In this document: in pieces, positions 15,865 to 25,096 of the stretch
Layout: every line of letters starts with the position of its first letter
Position numbering within the stretch: the stretch's first letter is position 1
The notes under the pieces: model-generated
What the model was told of the DNA's origin: nothing
The model's input: the letters and a program-made list of their open reading frames with translations, nothing else
The model's database searches: none
Assembly (NCBI GenBank): GCA_026196615.1
Contig: JAPHSW010000003.1
Span: 1 to 40,036 of the forward strand
Reading direction: 5' to 3'
DNA: 40,036 nt
Origin: Gammaproteobacteria bacterium
GTDB taxonomy: Bacteria; Pseudomonadota; Gammaproteobacteria; GRL18
Translations under genes and position numbers: made by a program

Positions 15865-16650
15865 ATGATTACCGTAAAAAACTGTATTTTGTATGGGGTA
15901 TGGCTATCCTTTAGTATGAGCTGTTGTAATGTTTTAGCTGCCACACTTAAAGCCAATATTGAAGAACAAGCATCAGTACAACGTAGTTCAGTTAAATCTC
16001 AAGAAATTATTGATGAACTGAGCTTGAAAACAACAGATGTTGTGTATGAATATCAACAAATAACTGAACAGCTTGATACACTTAAAATTTATAATCAACA
16101 ATTGTCTAAACTAGTTCTTTCACAAAATGAACTGATCAGTACTCGCACTCAGCAACTGAATAGTATTGAACAAACTGAGCAATCAATTGTCCCCTTGATG
16201 TTGCAAATGATTTCAACATTAGAGCAATTTATACATCTGGATACGCCTTTTTTATTGGATGAGCGTCAACAACGTGTTGATAGCCTAAAATTGTTAATGG
16301 ACCAGGCAGATGAGACTAGTGCGGAAAAATATCGCCAAATCCTGGAAGCATTTCTGATTGAAATGGACTATGGTCGAACCATTGAAGCCTGGCAGGGTAT
16401 ACATCCAGACGATCAGTCTACAGTTGTTAATTATTTTCGTATTGGAAGGATTGTTTTAGTCTATCAGAGTTTAGATGGTAAAAATGCTTTTTACTGGTCA
16501 AAGAATAGTGCTCAATACAAACCATTATCTCCTGAATATCGTTCATCATTAGAACGTGGATTTCGAGTAGCCAGAAAACAAACAGCACCTGAGTTTATCT
16601 CTCTACCCGTTAGCATTCCTGAAACTATAGGAGATGCTTCAAATGAATAA
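15865..16650 (+). CDS. DUF3450 periplasmic coiled-coil protein of a TonB2 system
   Basis: This 261-residue protein has an N-terminal signal peptide (cleavage near VLA-AT, about residue 26), a long helical coiled-coil region (about 30-110), and the DUF3450-like segment around LDTPFLLDERQQRVDSLK and ILEAFLIEMDYGRTIEAWQG. Genes of this family precede TonB2-type exbB-exbD-tonB operons in Vibrio and other marine gammaproteobacteria. The molecular role is not established; a periplasmic accessory to the ExbB-TonB complex is inferred from position. Its end overlaps the start of the next gene by 8 bp. Confidence 0.82.
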   Translation: MITVKNCILYGVWLSFSMSCCNVLAATLKANIEEQASVQRSSVKSQEIIDELSLKTTDVVYEYQQITEQLDTLKIYNQQLSKLVLSQNELISTRTQQLNSIEQTEQSIVPLMLQMISTLEQFIHLDTPFLLDERQQRVDSLKLLMDQADETSAEKYRQILEAFLIEMDYGRTIEAWQGIHPDDQSTVVNYFRIGRIVLVYQSLDGKNAFYWSKNSAQYKPLSPEYRSSLERGFRVARKQTAPEFISLPVSIPETIGDASNE

Positions 16651-18067
16651 GTTCATCAGACTCAGACGAATGAATTTGCTTCTAAGTTTTAGCATTTTTA
16701 TTGTTATATTCATAATATTAGGTAATCAGCCTGTTCTTGCCCAGGCAAAAAATTTAGATGCTCTACTGCAGGAAGTGAAACAAGCTCGGCACATAAGCAA
16801 TAAAAATAATAAAGCACGTGAGCAACGTTTTCAGCAACAACATGATGAAAGAAAAAATCTACTAGAGCAAGCTCGTAGTGAATTACAAAAAGCGTTAGCA
16901 ACATCCAAACAGCTTAAAGAAACCTTACAAAATAATGATAAGGTATTGATAGACTTAGATGAACAAATTAGTAATAAAGGGGCAAATCTAGGGGAATTGT
17001 TTGGAGTGGTTAGACAAATTTCAGGTGAAACTTATGCCAACTTTAAAAATTCCATTATTTCAATACAATTTCCTGAACGTGGACAATTTTTAAAAAAATT
17101 ATCCGATAGCCGCTCTTTGCCTGTGCTGGCTGACCTGAATCAGCTGTGGTATGAAATGCAGAGGCAAATGACTCAATCAGGGAAAAATAGTCAATTTAAA
17201 CAAACAATTATCACCGCACAAGGTAATGAAGAAGAGCGCCTTGTAACACGTATTGGTGATTTTAATAGTTTGAGCAATAAAAGTTATCTGCAATATCTGA
17301 GTAAATCTAATCAACTGGTTGAACTGAATAGGCAACCTCCACAACACTTTTTGACCATGATTGAACAACTAGAAAACGCAAAGCGTTCTTCTGAAAAGGG
17401 AGAAGTTGCTATTGCTATTGATCCATCAGGGGGGACACTTTTATCTTTATTGACCCAAATGCCTGATTTTGAAGAGCGAATAAGACAAGGCGGTATTATT
17501 GGTTATATTATATTAGTTATTGGAATTCTTTCTCTGCTCATTGCTTTGGAACGTTATATTTATTTGAGTACCGTTTCTTTTAAGATGAACAGACAAAGAA
17601 AAAACAATGAAGTATCAGTAAAAAATCCTTTGGGTCGAGTTATGCAAGTTTATTATCAACTCAGAGATAAAAAGGTAAATATTGCATCGATTGAAACACT
17701 GACTTTAAAATTAGATGAAGCTATTTTGGGGGAAACGCCTCAATTTGAAAAGCGATTAGTGATGTTGGGTATTTTTGCAACTATTGCACCCTTATTAGGA
17801 CTTTTAGGTACAGTTATAGGTATGATTGAAACATTTCAATCTATTGCTTTGTTTGGTACTGGGGATCCAAAATTAATGTCTGGAGGAATTTCGCAAGCTT
17901 TAGTCACTACAGGCTTAGGTCTAATTGTTGCCGTACCTGCTGTTTTATTGCATGGCTTTTTACAAACTAAAAGCAATCGCTTAATTCAAATTCTGGACGA
18001 AGAAAGTGCGGGTTATATTGCTCAGCTTGCCGAACAAAAGGATGTTGTTCAAACAAGTAAATTATAG
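16643..18067 (+). CDS. TtpC-like MotA/TolQ/ExbB proton channel protein
   Basis: The product has a signal peptide (about 1-34, VLA-QA), a periplasmic coiled-coil domain of some 240 residues, and a C-terminal MotA/TolQ/ExbB domain with membrane segments near 283-305, 371-396 and 416-440. The motif GLLGTVIGMIETF is typical of ExbB/TolQ. The long N-terminal periplasmic extension matches TtpC, the extra ExbB-like subunit essential in Vibrio TonB2 systems. I chose the ATG at 16643 because AGGAGA (16629-16634) lies at the right distance; the ATG at 16634 overlaps that site. It is followed 12 bp later by a second exbB, so two ExbB-type subunits are made. Confidence 0.88.
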   Translation: MNKFIRLRRMNLLLSFSIFIVIFIILGNQPVLAQAKNLDALLQEVKQARHISNKNNKAREQRFQQQHDERKNLLEQARSELQKALATSKQLKETLQNNDKVLIDLDEQISNKGANLGELFGVVRQISGETYANFKNSIISIQFPERGQFLKKLSDSRSLPVLADLNQLWYEMQRQMTQSGKNSQFKQTIITAQGNEEERLVTRIGDFNSLSNKSYLQYLSKSNQLVELNRQPPQHFLTMIEQLENAKRSSEKGEVAIAIDPSGGTLLSLLTQMPDFEERIRQGGIIGYIILVIGILSLLIALERYIYLSTVSFKMNRQRKNNEVSVKNPLGRVMQVYYQLRDKKVNIASIETLTLKLDEAILGETPQFEKRLVMLGIFATIAPLLGLLGTVIGMIETFQSIALFGTGDPKLMSGGISQALVTTGLGLIVAVPAVLLHGFLQTKSNRLIQILDEESAGYIAQLAEQKDVVQTSKL

Positions 18068-18079
18068 AATATGTAAATT

Positions 18080-18619
18080 ATGCTGAATGAATATACCTTT
18101 ATTATATTTGACTCAATTTGGCACTTTCTGGATTTTATGTATTCGGGAGGTTATGTACTTTGGGGGATTTTTTTTCTTAATGTGGTTCTATGGTGCCTGG
18201 TTTTAGAACGTCATTGGTTTTTCCATCATGTATTTCCTTCTATTGCAGAACACACTTTGGAAGAGTGGTTTAAAAGGCAGGAACATGACTCTTGGTACGC
18301 TCAAAGTATTAAAACAATGTTACTAGCCAGCTTAAAGGCAAAATTAAGTAAGCATCTTAGTTCTATTCATGTTTATGTTGAACTTTTGCCTATTTTAGGA
18401 CTTTTAGGGACCATTATTGGCATGATAGAAACATTTGAAGTGTTGAATTTATATGGGACAGGTAATGCTCGAGCATTGGCTGCTAGTATTTCTAAAGCTT
18501 TAATTACGACTTTGGCAGGCTTGCTTAGTGCGATTCCAGGATTATTTATTGTTAGCTTATTGCAGCAAAAAACAGATAAAAAAATAGAACAACTTTCGGA
18601 ACAAATGGCTAACGTATGA
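18080..18619 (+). CDS. exbB: ExbB-type proton channel subunit
   Basis: This 179-residue protein has three membrane segments (about 24-44, 100-120, 142-162) and the MotA/TolQ/ExbB motif LLGTIIGMIETFEVL. It is shorter than E. coli ExbB and matches ExbB2 of TonB2 systems. With ExbD it forms the proton-driven motor energising TonB in the inner membrane. Its stop codon overlaps the exbD start as ATGA, indicating translational coupling. Confidence 0.92.
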   Translation: MLNEYTFIIFDSIWHFLDFMYSGGYVLWGIFFLNVVLWCLVLERHWFFHHVFPSIAEHTLEEWFKRQEHDSWYAQSIKTMLLASLKAKLSKHLSSIHVYVELLPILGLLGTIIGMIETFEVLNLYGTGNARALAASISKALITTLAGLLSAIPGLFIVSLLQQKTDKKIEQLSEQMANV

Positions 18620-19023
18620 GAAGACGTCATATCAACAATCCAATGAAGCGTACAGTGAACATTAATCTCACTCCGATGATTGATATGGTCTTTATTTTAT
18701 TAATTTTTTTTATTGTAACAACTTCCTTTGTTAAGGAAACGGGAGTTGATATTAGCCGTCCAACGGCAAAAACAGCAGAGCGTAAAGAGCAAGGAAATAT
18801 TCTGGTAGCAATAACAAAAAATGGTGAAATATGGATTGATCAGCGTCGAATAGATACTCAGTCTGTGAGGGCTAATATTGAACGACTTAAAGCACAGAAT
18901 CCAGAAGGTGCTGTTATTATTCAAGCCGATGATAATTCTCAGACGGGTTTGTTGATTAAAGTCATTGATCAAATTCGTTTGGCTGGGATTATTAATATTT
19001 CATTGGCTGCAAACAAACTTTGA
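18616..19023 (+). CDS. exbD: ExbD-type biopolymer transport protein
   Basis: This 135-residue protein has one N-terminal membrane helix (about 22-42) in NLTPMIDMVFILLIFFIV. It carries the conserved proton-pathway Asp (D23, equivalent to E. coli ExbD D25) and a periplasmic domain with VIIQADDNSQTGLLIKVID. It partners with the ExbB-type subunits and starts within the exbB stop codon. Confidence 0.93.
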   Translation: MRRRHINNPMKRTVNINLTPMIDMVFILLIFFIVTTSFVKETGVDISRPTAKTAERKEQGNILVAITKNGEIWIDQRRIDTQSVRANIERLKAQNPEGAVIIQADDNSQTGLLIKVIDQIRLAGIINISLAANKL

Positions 19024-19050
19024 CTGGCAATTAATGGATAAAGACTACTT

Positions 19051-19704
19051 ATGCCAATAATCCGTTATATCAGTACTTTTGTTGTGAGTTGCATACTAAC
19101 ATTAATGCTGTTCATTCTCATGCAAAAACTGCTGAACTTTGAAAACCATAATATACATAAAACTCAGGAGCTTAATGGGCTTGATTTTGTGAGATTGATT
19201 CGTGAGCCAAGAGAAGAGAAAATTCCTTACAAAACCCAGCCTCCAGAGCAACCCCAACGACCCAAACAGAAGAAGCCGCCACCTAAATTAGAACAGTTGA
19301 AGGTAAAAAAACCTGTACTTGATTCAATTGTTTTACCAAGACCACGTTTACAAACAAATTTAAATCTCAATGATGCTCTTTATTTAGGAGAATATCAGAA
19401 AAATACACCAATTCAGAAAAATATAGAAATTGATGAAGAGGTTGTTCCTTTAGTGAGAATCTCACCTGTTTATCCATCTAGAGCAGCTCGTATTGGTATT
19501 GAAGGCTGGGTAAAAATGGAAGTATTTATTGATAGCAGTGGTTCTGTAGAAAAAGTAAAAGTATTGGATGCACATCCTTCAAATATTTTTAATCGTGCTG
19601 CGATTAAAGCAATGAAACGCTGGCGTTTTCGGCCTAAAATGGTTGCTGGTAAGGCAGTTCCAAGAATTGCTGAACAACAAATGAATTTTAAACTACAAAA
19701 ATGA
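19051..19704 (+). CDS. tonB: TonB2-type energy transducer
   Basis: This 217-residue protein has an N-terminal membrane helix (about 8-26), a Pro/Lys-rich spacer (about 60-85) and a TonB C-terminal domain (about 130-217) containing PVYPSRAARIGIEGWV and RRWRFRPK-like KRWRFRPK. It transmits proton motive force to outer-membrane TonB-dependent receptors for uptake of siderophores, heme or other ligands. The short spacer is typical of TonB2. Its stop overlaps the next start (ATGA). Confidence 0.93.
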   Translation: MPIIRYISTFVVSCILTLMLFILMQKLLNFENHNIHKTQELNGLDFVRLIREPREEKIPYKTQPPEQPQRPKQKKPPPKLEQLKVKKPVLDSIVLPRPRLQTNLNLNDALYLGEYQKNTPIQKNIEIDEEVVPLVRISPVYPSRAARIGIEGWVKMEVFIDSSGSVEKVKVLDAHPSNIFNRAAIKAMKRWRFRPKMVAGKAVPRIAEQQMNFKLQK

Positions 19705-20945
19705 TCATAAATAAACAAATATCATGGATACCTGGGATCTTATTTTTCTTGTTATTGATATCTGCTGAAGCTAATGCGGCAGGTACTCTTAGTGAAAGAA
19801 ATTACAAAAAACTACAAACAATTCATAAACTGATAGAAAAGAATCAGTTAGCGCAGGCAAAAAAGCAGTTGGATCAATTTTTGTCTAAGAAACATACAGC
19901 TTATACACAGGCAATTTTTCTTCAAACTGCTGCCCATGTTGCTCTTGAACAAATAAGATATGATAAGGCTATAACTTATCTCGAACAAGCTGATTCGCTT
20001 AAGGCTCTCCCTGATTTCGTCAGTCAAAATATTATTTACAATCTTGCACAACTCTATTTCCAGCGAGCGTCTGAAGAAAAAAAGACAGCAAAATCTGATT
20101 TAAATATAAGTTTGAAAATGTTGGTACGCTGGCTTGATGGTAATACCAGGGTGAGTAGTGAACAGCATATTTTTATTGCCACTGTGTATGCTCGTCTTAA
20201 GAAATATCAGTCAACCATTAAACATGTCAATCGGGCCATTAAGCTTTCTCAAAAAAATGCAAAAAAACCTAAGGAATCATGGTATCAATTGTTAATATCA
20301 TCACATTTGGAACAAAAGCAATATAAACAGGCTATTAATGCTTATAAAATAGTGATTAAATTGTATCCGGGAAATAAGAGCTATTGGAAACAACTTTCAG
20401 GTCTTTATTTACAAACGAATGAAATTCATCAAGCTTTGGCGGTTTTGGAACTGGCCAATAAACAGGGCATGCTTTCAACGGAAAAGGAATTACTCCGACT
20501 CGCTAACTTATATCTCTATGCGAATATTCCGTTATCAGCGACAACGTTATTACAGAAAAATTTAGACTCAGGAATTATCCAACCCACAATTAAGAATTGG
20601 TTAAAATTGTCAGATGCCTGGATCATGGCACAGGAGTATACTCAGGCAATTGAGATCTTAAAGCATATCGCTCAACTAGATGAGCTCAATGGACAATATC
20701 AGTTTCGTGCAGGACGCCTCTATATGGAGCAGGCTAAATGGTTAATGGCATATCAGCAGTTTAAACTTGCACAAAATAAAAAATTAAGTGATCCAGGCCA
20801 AAATTTTTTATTACAAGGAATTAGCGCTTATTATGCAAAAATGCCTGAAAAGGCACAAAAAGCCTTTGAAAAGGCAAGTAAATTTAAAAAATATAAAGAT
20901 AAATCTGAACTGTGGTTAGAGCAGCTGGATTTTTACGCTCAATGA
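19701..20945 (+). CDS. TPR protein of the TonB2 operon
   Basis: This 414-residue protein has a signal peptide (about 1-27, ANA-AG) and is composed of helical TPR-like repeats throughout, for example around YDKAITYLEQADSL, YKQAINAYKIVIKLYPGN and YTQAIEILKHIAQLDELN. A TPR protein is regularly the last gene of TonB2 operons. Its role is probably periplasmic scaffolding, which is inference. Translational coupling to tonB is indicated by the 4-bp overlap. Confidence 0.85.
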   Translation: MIINKQISWIPGILFFLLLISAEANAAGTLSERNYKKLQTIHKLIEKNQLAQAKKQLDQFLSKKHTAYTQAIFLQTAAHVALEQIRYDKAITYLEQADSLKALPDFVSQNIIYNLAQLYFQRASEEKKTAKSDLNISLKMLVRWLDGNTRVSSEQHIFIATVYARLKKYQSTIKHVNRAIKLSQKNAKKPKESWYQLLISSHLEQKQYKQAINAYKIVIKLYPGNKSYWKQLSGLYLQTNEIHQALAVLELANKQGMLSTEKELLRLANLYLYANIPLSATTLLQKNLDSGIIQPTIKNWLKLSDAWIMAQEYTQAIEILKHIAQLDELNGQYQFRAGRLYMEQAKWLMAYQQFKLAQNKKLSDPGQNFLLQGISAYYAKMPEKAQKAFEKASKFKKYKDKSELWLEQLDFYAQ

Positions 20946-21029
20946 GCTTGAGAGATGGTTAAAAACAACTACACTTAGAAGAGAAAAATAATAACATGTT
21001 AATACATTTTAAATCATACAATTTGGCTT

Positions 21030-23312
21030 ATGTTGATAAAGAATAAACGTATACTTCTTATTGATGACGAACAATTTTTTCGCGACAGTATTCGTTTTTT
21101 TCTTGAAGACTGTGATTACCATATCAGTGAAGCTGAAAATGGTCGCATTGGAATAGAAATGATTCAGGAACAAAAACCTGATCTTGTACTGATGGATCTC
21201 TATATGCCGGAGATGACAGGACTGGATGTTCTGAAATGGGCACAAGAGAATAACATTGAAACGCCTATTATCATTATTTCTGGGGCAGGCGTCATTCATG
21301 ATGTGGCAGAAGCATTACGTCAGGGAGCCTGGGATTATATTTTTAAACCCATCGAAGATTTGTCAGTCTTAGAATACGCGGTTAATAAAGCATTAGAGCG
21401 TGTAGAATTAATTAATAATAACCGTAACTATCAATTACATTTAGAAGATGAAGTTGAAAAAAGAACTCTGGCATTAAAAGAAGTTAATGCCGATCTTCTA
21501 CAAAAACAACATCGCATTGAACGTTCTAATCTAGAAGAGCATGTGCTTGGTTTGTTATTAAAGTTGAGCTTGCAATCCAGAGATGAAAATGAATTTTTAT
21601 TTCAGGCTCTCAAATCTATTGTTAAAAATCTTTCCTGGAATGATGAAATTATTGAAGGGTCTTTATTTATTAGATCAGATGAAATCTGTACTACTGAGCC
21701 AACGATGCAATTAGTTGATCATATGCAACTTTCAGATGAACATTATCAACAATGCACAGATACAGTATTTTGCCAAACACTGTTTCGTCAATATGAACAT
21801 AAAAAAGACAAACCAAAACAAGATTTTTGCATAGTTCCAGTCTTTTTAAAAGAATCAATTCATGCCATTTTCATTTTTTTTCATCCAGAAAATTTTCCAG
21901 AAGACGAGAATGAAAAAAAATTCATGTCAAAAATTTCTGATATTTTGACCATGGGATTCGAAAAATTTGATGCTGAAAAAGAAATTCAATTTCTAGCCTA
22001 TCATGATGCGCTAACTGGTTTACCCAATCGTTCGATGTTGTTAAATCGTCTTGAACAGGATATGGCTATTGCTGAACGTTATGGGTGGCATGGAGCACTC
22101 ATTTTTGTCGATTTAGATCGCTTTAAGTATCTTAATGATGCTTTGGGACATATCATTGGTGATGAGTTACTAAAACAAGTTGCAGATAGACTGTTAGGAT
22201 TAATGCGTTCAGAAGATATGATTGCTCGCTTAGGCGGTGATGAATTTGTAATTTTGTTATTAGATCAGCAAGATTCAGTTGATCTTTGTATCTATCATGC
22301 CCAGACAACAGCTAAAAAAATTGGTGAAATCTTATCCAAATCCTATGTTTTACAACAACATGATTATTACATGACTGCAAGTATAGGTATTAGTTTATTT
22401 CCCATACAAGGTGAAAGCTCAACAGATATATTAAAACATGCAGATGCAGCCATGTATCGTGCCAAAGCTGAAGGTGGCAATACCAGTCAATTTTATAAGT
22501 CTGATATGCAAAAAGCGGCAGATGAACGTTTGAGCATTGAAAAAGATATGAGAGTTGCTTTAATCAATGATGAAATGATGCTTTATTACCAACCGCAGGT
22601 AATGATAAAAGATGATCGTATTATTGGTGCGGAAGCTCTGTTGCGCTGGCAACATCCTGAACGTGGATGGGTTTCTCCAGCTGATTTCATTCCTGTGGCA
22701 GAAGAAACAGGAATTATTCTGGATATTGGAGAATGGGTTCTAAAAACAGCTGTACTTCAAATAAAGCAATGGCATGAACAAGGATTACTAAAAGACTCTG
22801 ATCAAATTGCTGTCAATGTGAGCCCGCTTCAGTTCCGTCAAACTAATTTTGTTGTTCTGGTAAAAAATGCAATTTCTGAAAATCAATTATTGCCATCATT
22901 GTTAAAAATTGAATTAACAGAAGGAGCTGTTATAGACAATATCAATGATATTATTGCCAAAATGAAGCAATTAAAAGCCTTAGGTATTGGTTTTTCTCTA
23001 GATGATTTTGGTACAGGTTATTCTTCATTGAGTTACTTAAGTCTCTTACCTATTGATCAGTTAAAAATAGATCGCTCATTTGTTAAAGACATTACGACGG
23101 ATCAGAATGATGTGGCTATTATTGAAACCATTATAGCAATGGGAAATCATTTAGGACTTGATGTGATTGCGGAAGGTGTCGAATCTAAGAGTGAAATTGA
23201 ACTACTAAAAGATAGGGGCTGTCTGTCTTATCAAGGATATTTTTTCAGTAAGGCAATCAGTGCAGTTGAATTTGAACAAATTTTAAGAAAGCGTCATAGT
23301 CTTGATGGATAG
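21030..23312 (+). CDS. Response regulator with GGDEF and EAL domains
   Basis: This 760-residue protein has an N-terminal receiver domain (about 5-125) with phospho-acceptor D56 in LMDLYMP and K106, a coiled coil and a GAF-like region (about 140-320), then GGDEF and EAL domains. RLGGDEF is intact (402-406) with I-site RSED just before, and EALLRW (535-537) and DDFGTGYSSLSYL are intact. It may both make and degrade c-di-GMP under phosphorylation control. It is first of a rightward run and overlaps the kinase gene after it, which suggests that kinase as partner. The ATG lacks a clear ribosome binding site. Confidence 0.92.
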   Translation: MLIKNKRILLIDDEQFFRDSIRFFLEDCDYHISEAENGRIGIEMIQEQKPDLVLMDLYMPEMTGLDVLKWAQENNIETPIIIISGAGVIHDVAEALRQGAWDYIFKPIEDLSVLEYAVNKALERVELINNNRNYQLHLEDEVEKRTLALKEVNADLLQKQHRIERSNLEEHVLGLLLKLSLQSRDENEFLFQALKSIVKNLSWNDEIIEGSLFIRSDEICTTEPTMQLVDHMQLSDEHYQQCTDTVFCQTLFRQYEHKKDKPKQDFCIVPVFLKESIHAIFIFFHPENFPEDENEKKFMSKISDILTMGFEKFDAEKEIQFLAYHDALTGLPNRSMLLNRLEQDMAIAERYGWHGALIFVDLDRFKYLNDALGHIIGDELLKQVADRLLGLMRSEDMIARLGGDEFVILLLDQQDSVDLCIYHAQTTAKKIGEILSKSYVLQQHDYYMTASIGISLFPIQGESSTDILKHADAAMYRAKAEGGNTSQFYKSDMQKAADERLSIEKDMRVALINDEMMLYYQPQVMIKDDRIIGAEALLRWQHPERGWVSPADFIPVAEETGIILDIGEWVLKTAVLQIKQWHEQGLLKDSDQIAVNVSPLQFRQTNFVVLVKNAISENQLLPSLLKIELTEGAVIDNINDIIAKMKQLKALGIGFSLDDFGTGYSSLSYLSLLPIDQLKIDRSFVKDITTDQNDVAIIETIIAMGNHLGLDVIAEGVESKSEIELLKDRGCLSYQGYFFSKAISAVEFEQILRKRHSLDG

Positions 23313-25080
23313 AGAAAAAATTCTTATTGTTGATGATGATCAGGAGCTGTGGGCTGCCTATCAAACAGTATTGACTCCTAAACCAACGCCAAAAACAGAT
23401 TTTAATCAACTTTTGGAAATGTTCGCTGATGACTTAGACGATAATGATGATTTAAATAAAGTGGATCATTCCACACAAATACCTGGGTATGATTTGACTT
23501 TTTTCTCTCAAGGAGAAGAAGCTTATGAGCATGTTCTACAAGAAAAATCATTATGCAACATGTATGCGGTCGCATTTATTGATATTAGAATGCCTCCTGG
23601 ATGGGATGGGATAAAAACAGCACAGGAAATACGGAAAGTTGATCCTGACATTGAAATTGTGATCGTCACTGCTTATACCGATGTATCCAGAAGTCAAATT
23701 GTCAATGACATTGGTTATCCAGCAAAACTATTGTACTTGAGAAAGCCTTTTGATAATGAAGAATTGACACAAATTGCTTTGCAGTTAACGACGAAATGGA
23801 AATTATACCAACAAGAAAGGCAACAGAGACAGAATGTTGAAGTGTTACTTCATGAAAATCAGCAGGTTAAAAAGTATCTGAGTGGTATGATTAATTCTAT
23901 GCCTTCAATGTTGATAGGAGTGACAGGTGAAGGGTGGATCACTCATTGGAATACTGAAGCTGAAAAATTAACGGGTATTTCATATGAAACAGCGCTGAAT
24001 CAACCCATTGAAATAGTTTTACCGGCTTTGAAAGGTATTAATGATTTAATTTATCGTTCAGCCATTCGCTCTACAATAGAAAAAAAAGAAAAATTTTTAT
24101 TTACTTATAATTATATCAACAAGAAAAGTAGCAAAAGTAAGTCGATACTCTGTGATGTTATTATTTATCCAATTTCAGTGACAGAAGAAAATAGCACTCT
24201 TAAAAATAGTGCCGTGATCCGTATTGATGATATCAGTGAAAAAGTGAAACTGGAAGAAGCCCTTTTACAATCAGATAAAATGCTCATGGTCGGTGGACTG
24301 GCTGCAGGTATGGCTCATGAAATTAATACACCTTTGGGTAGTATTATTCAAAATGCGCAGGTTATTAATAATCGAATTGCTCCTGAAAATGAAAAAAACC
24401 AGAGGCAGGCAGAAGCCAGCGACACTAGTATGGAAAAAGTACATGATTATCTTCAGCAGCGGGGTGTTATTCAGCTTCTTGATGGTATTAGAGAATGTGG
24501 CAGCCGAACCTCAAAGTTAGTAAAAAGCATGCTAAGTTTTAGTCATCAAGGTAGTTCGATGGTGCAAGAAAACTTGTCCTTACTCATTGATGAAGCCATT
24601 CATTTATCAATGAATGACTATGATATGAAAAAGAACTATCGTTTTCGTGATTTTGAAATTATAAAAGACTTTGATTCAACTATGCCGCTTGTAACCTGTA
24701 AAAGAACCAAAATAGAACAGGTTATTATGAATTTGTTGAGAAATGCAGCACAATCGATGCAAGAGCCATCAATGAAAAAACAGTCTGATGGATATAAACC
24801 GACAATTAAAATCAAGCTTTCACAACAGGATGAGTATGCTTGTATTGAAATTCAAGACAATGGGCCTGGAATCAGTGAAAAAAATCAAAAAAGAATTTTT
24901 GAACCGTTCTTTACTACAAAGGAAGTTGGGGTGGGTACTGGTCTTGGACTTTCATTGTCTTATTTTATCGTGACAAAGAATCATAATGGACTAATTAATG
25001 TTGAGTCGGAATTGGGAAAGGGCACGTGTTTTACAATAAAACTCCCTTTCAACTCTCAGCCTAAATCTCCATCAGTCTAA
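23305..25080 (+). CDS. Hybrid REC-PAS histidine kinase
   Basis: The product has an N-terminal receiver domain (about 5-165) that carries an acidic insertion of some 35 residues after the first helix. The phospho-acceptor is D93 in FIDIRMPPGWDG. A PAS domain (about 195-320), a HisKA domain with H338 in GMAHEINTPLG, and an HATPase domain (N-box NLLRNAAQSM, G1 DNGPGI, G2 GTGLGLSLS) follow. I chose the ATG at 23305 over the TTG at 23302; it overlaps the preceding stop by 8 bp. It is soluble, so it senses a cytoplasmic signal. The same inserted receiver type recurs in the two response regulators downstream. Confidence 0.9.
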   Translation: MDREKILIVDDDQELWAAYQTVLTPKPTPKTDFNQLLEMFADDLDDNDDLNKVDHSTQIPGYDLTFFSQGEEAYEHVLQEKSLCNMYAVAFIDIRMPPGWDGIKTAQEIRKVDPDIEIVIVTAYTDVSRSQIVNDIGYPAKLLYLRKPFDNEELTQIALQLTTKWKLYQQERQQRQNVEVLLHENQQVKKYLSGMINSMPSMLIGVTGEGWITHWNTEAEKLTGISYETALNQPIEIVLPALKGINDLIYRSAIRSTIEKKEKFLFTYNYINKKSSKSKSILCDVIIYPISVTEENSTLKNSAVIRIDDISEKVKLEEALLQSDKMLMVGGLAAGMAHEINTPLGSIIQNAQVINNRIAPENEKNQRQAEASDTSMEKVHDYLQQRGVIQLLDGIRECGSRTSKLVKSMLSFSHQGSSMVQENLSLLIDEAIHLSMNDYDMKKNYRFRDFEIIKDFDSTMPLVTCKRTKIEQVIMNLLRNAAQSMQEPSMKKQSDGYKPTIKIKLSQQDEYACIEIQDNGPGISEKNQKRIFEPFFTTKEVGVGTGLGLSLSYFIVTKNHNGLINVESELGKGTCFTIKLPFNSQPKSPSV

Positions 25081-25096
25081 TATAATTGGAATCTTA

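Noticed and set aside
15723-15914. Small hydrophobic open frame before the TonB2 operon
   Set aside because: It spans the promoter/terminator region, overlaps the DUF3450 gene out of frame and has no ribosome binding site or recognisable family.
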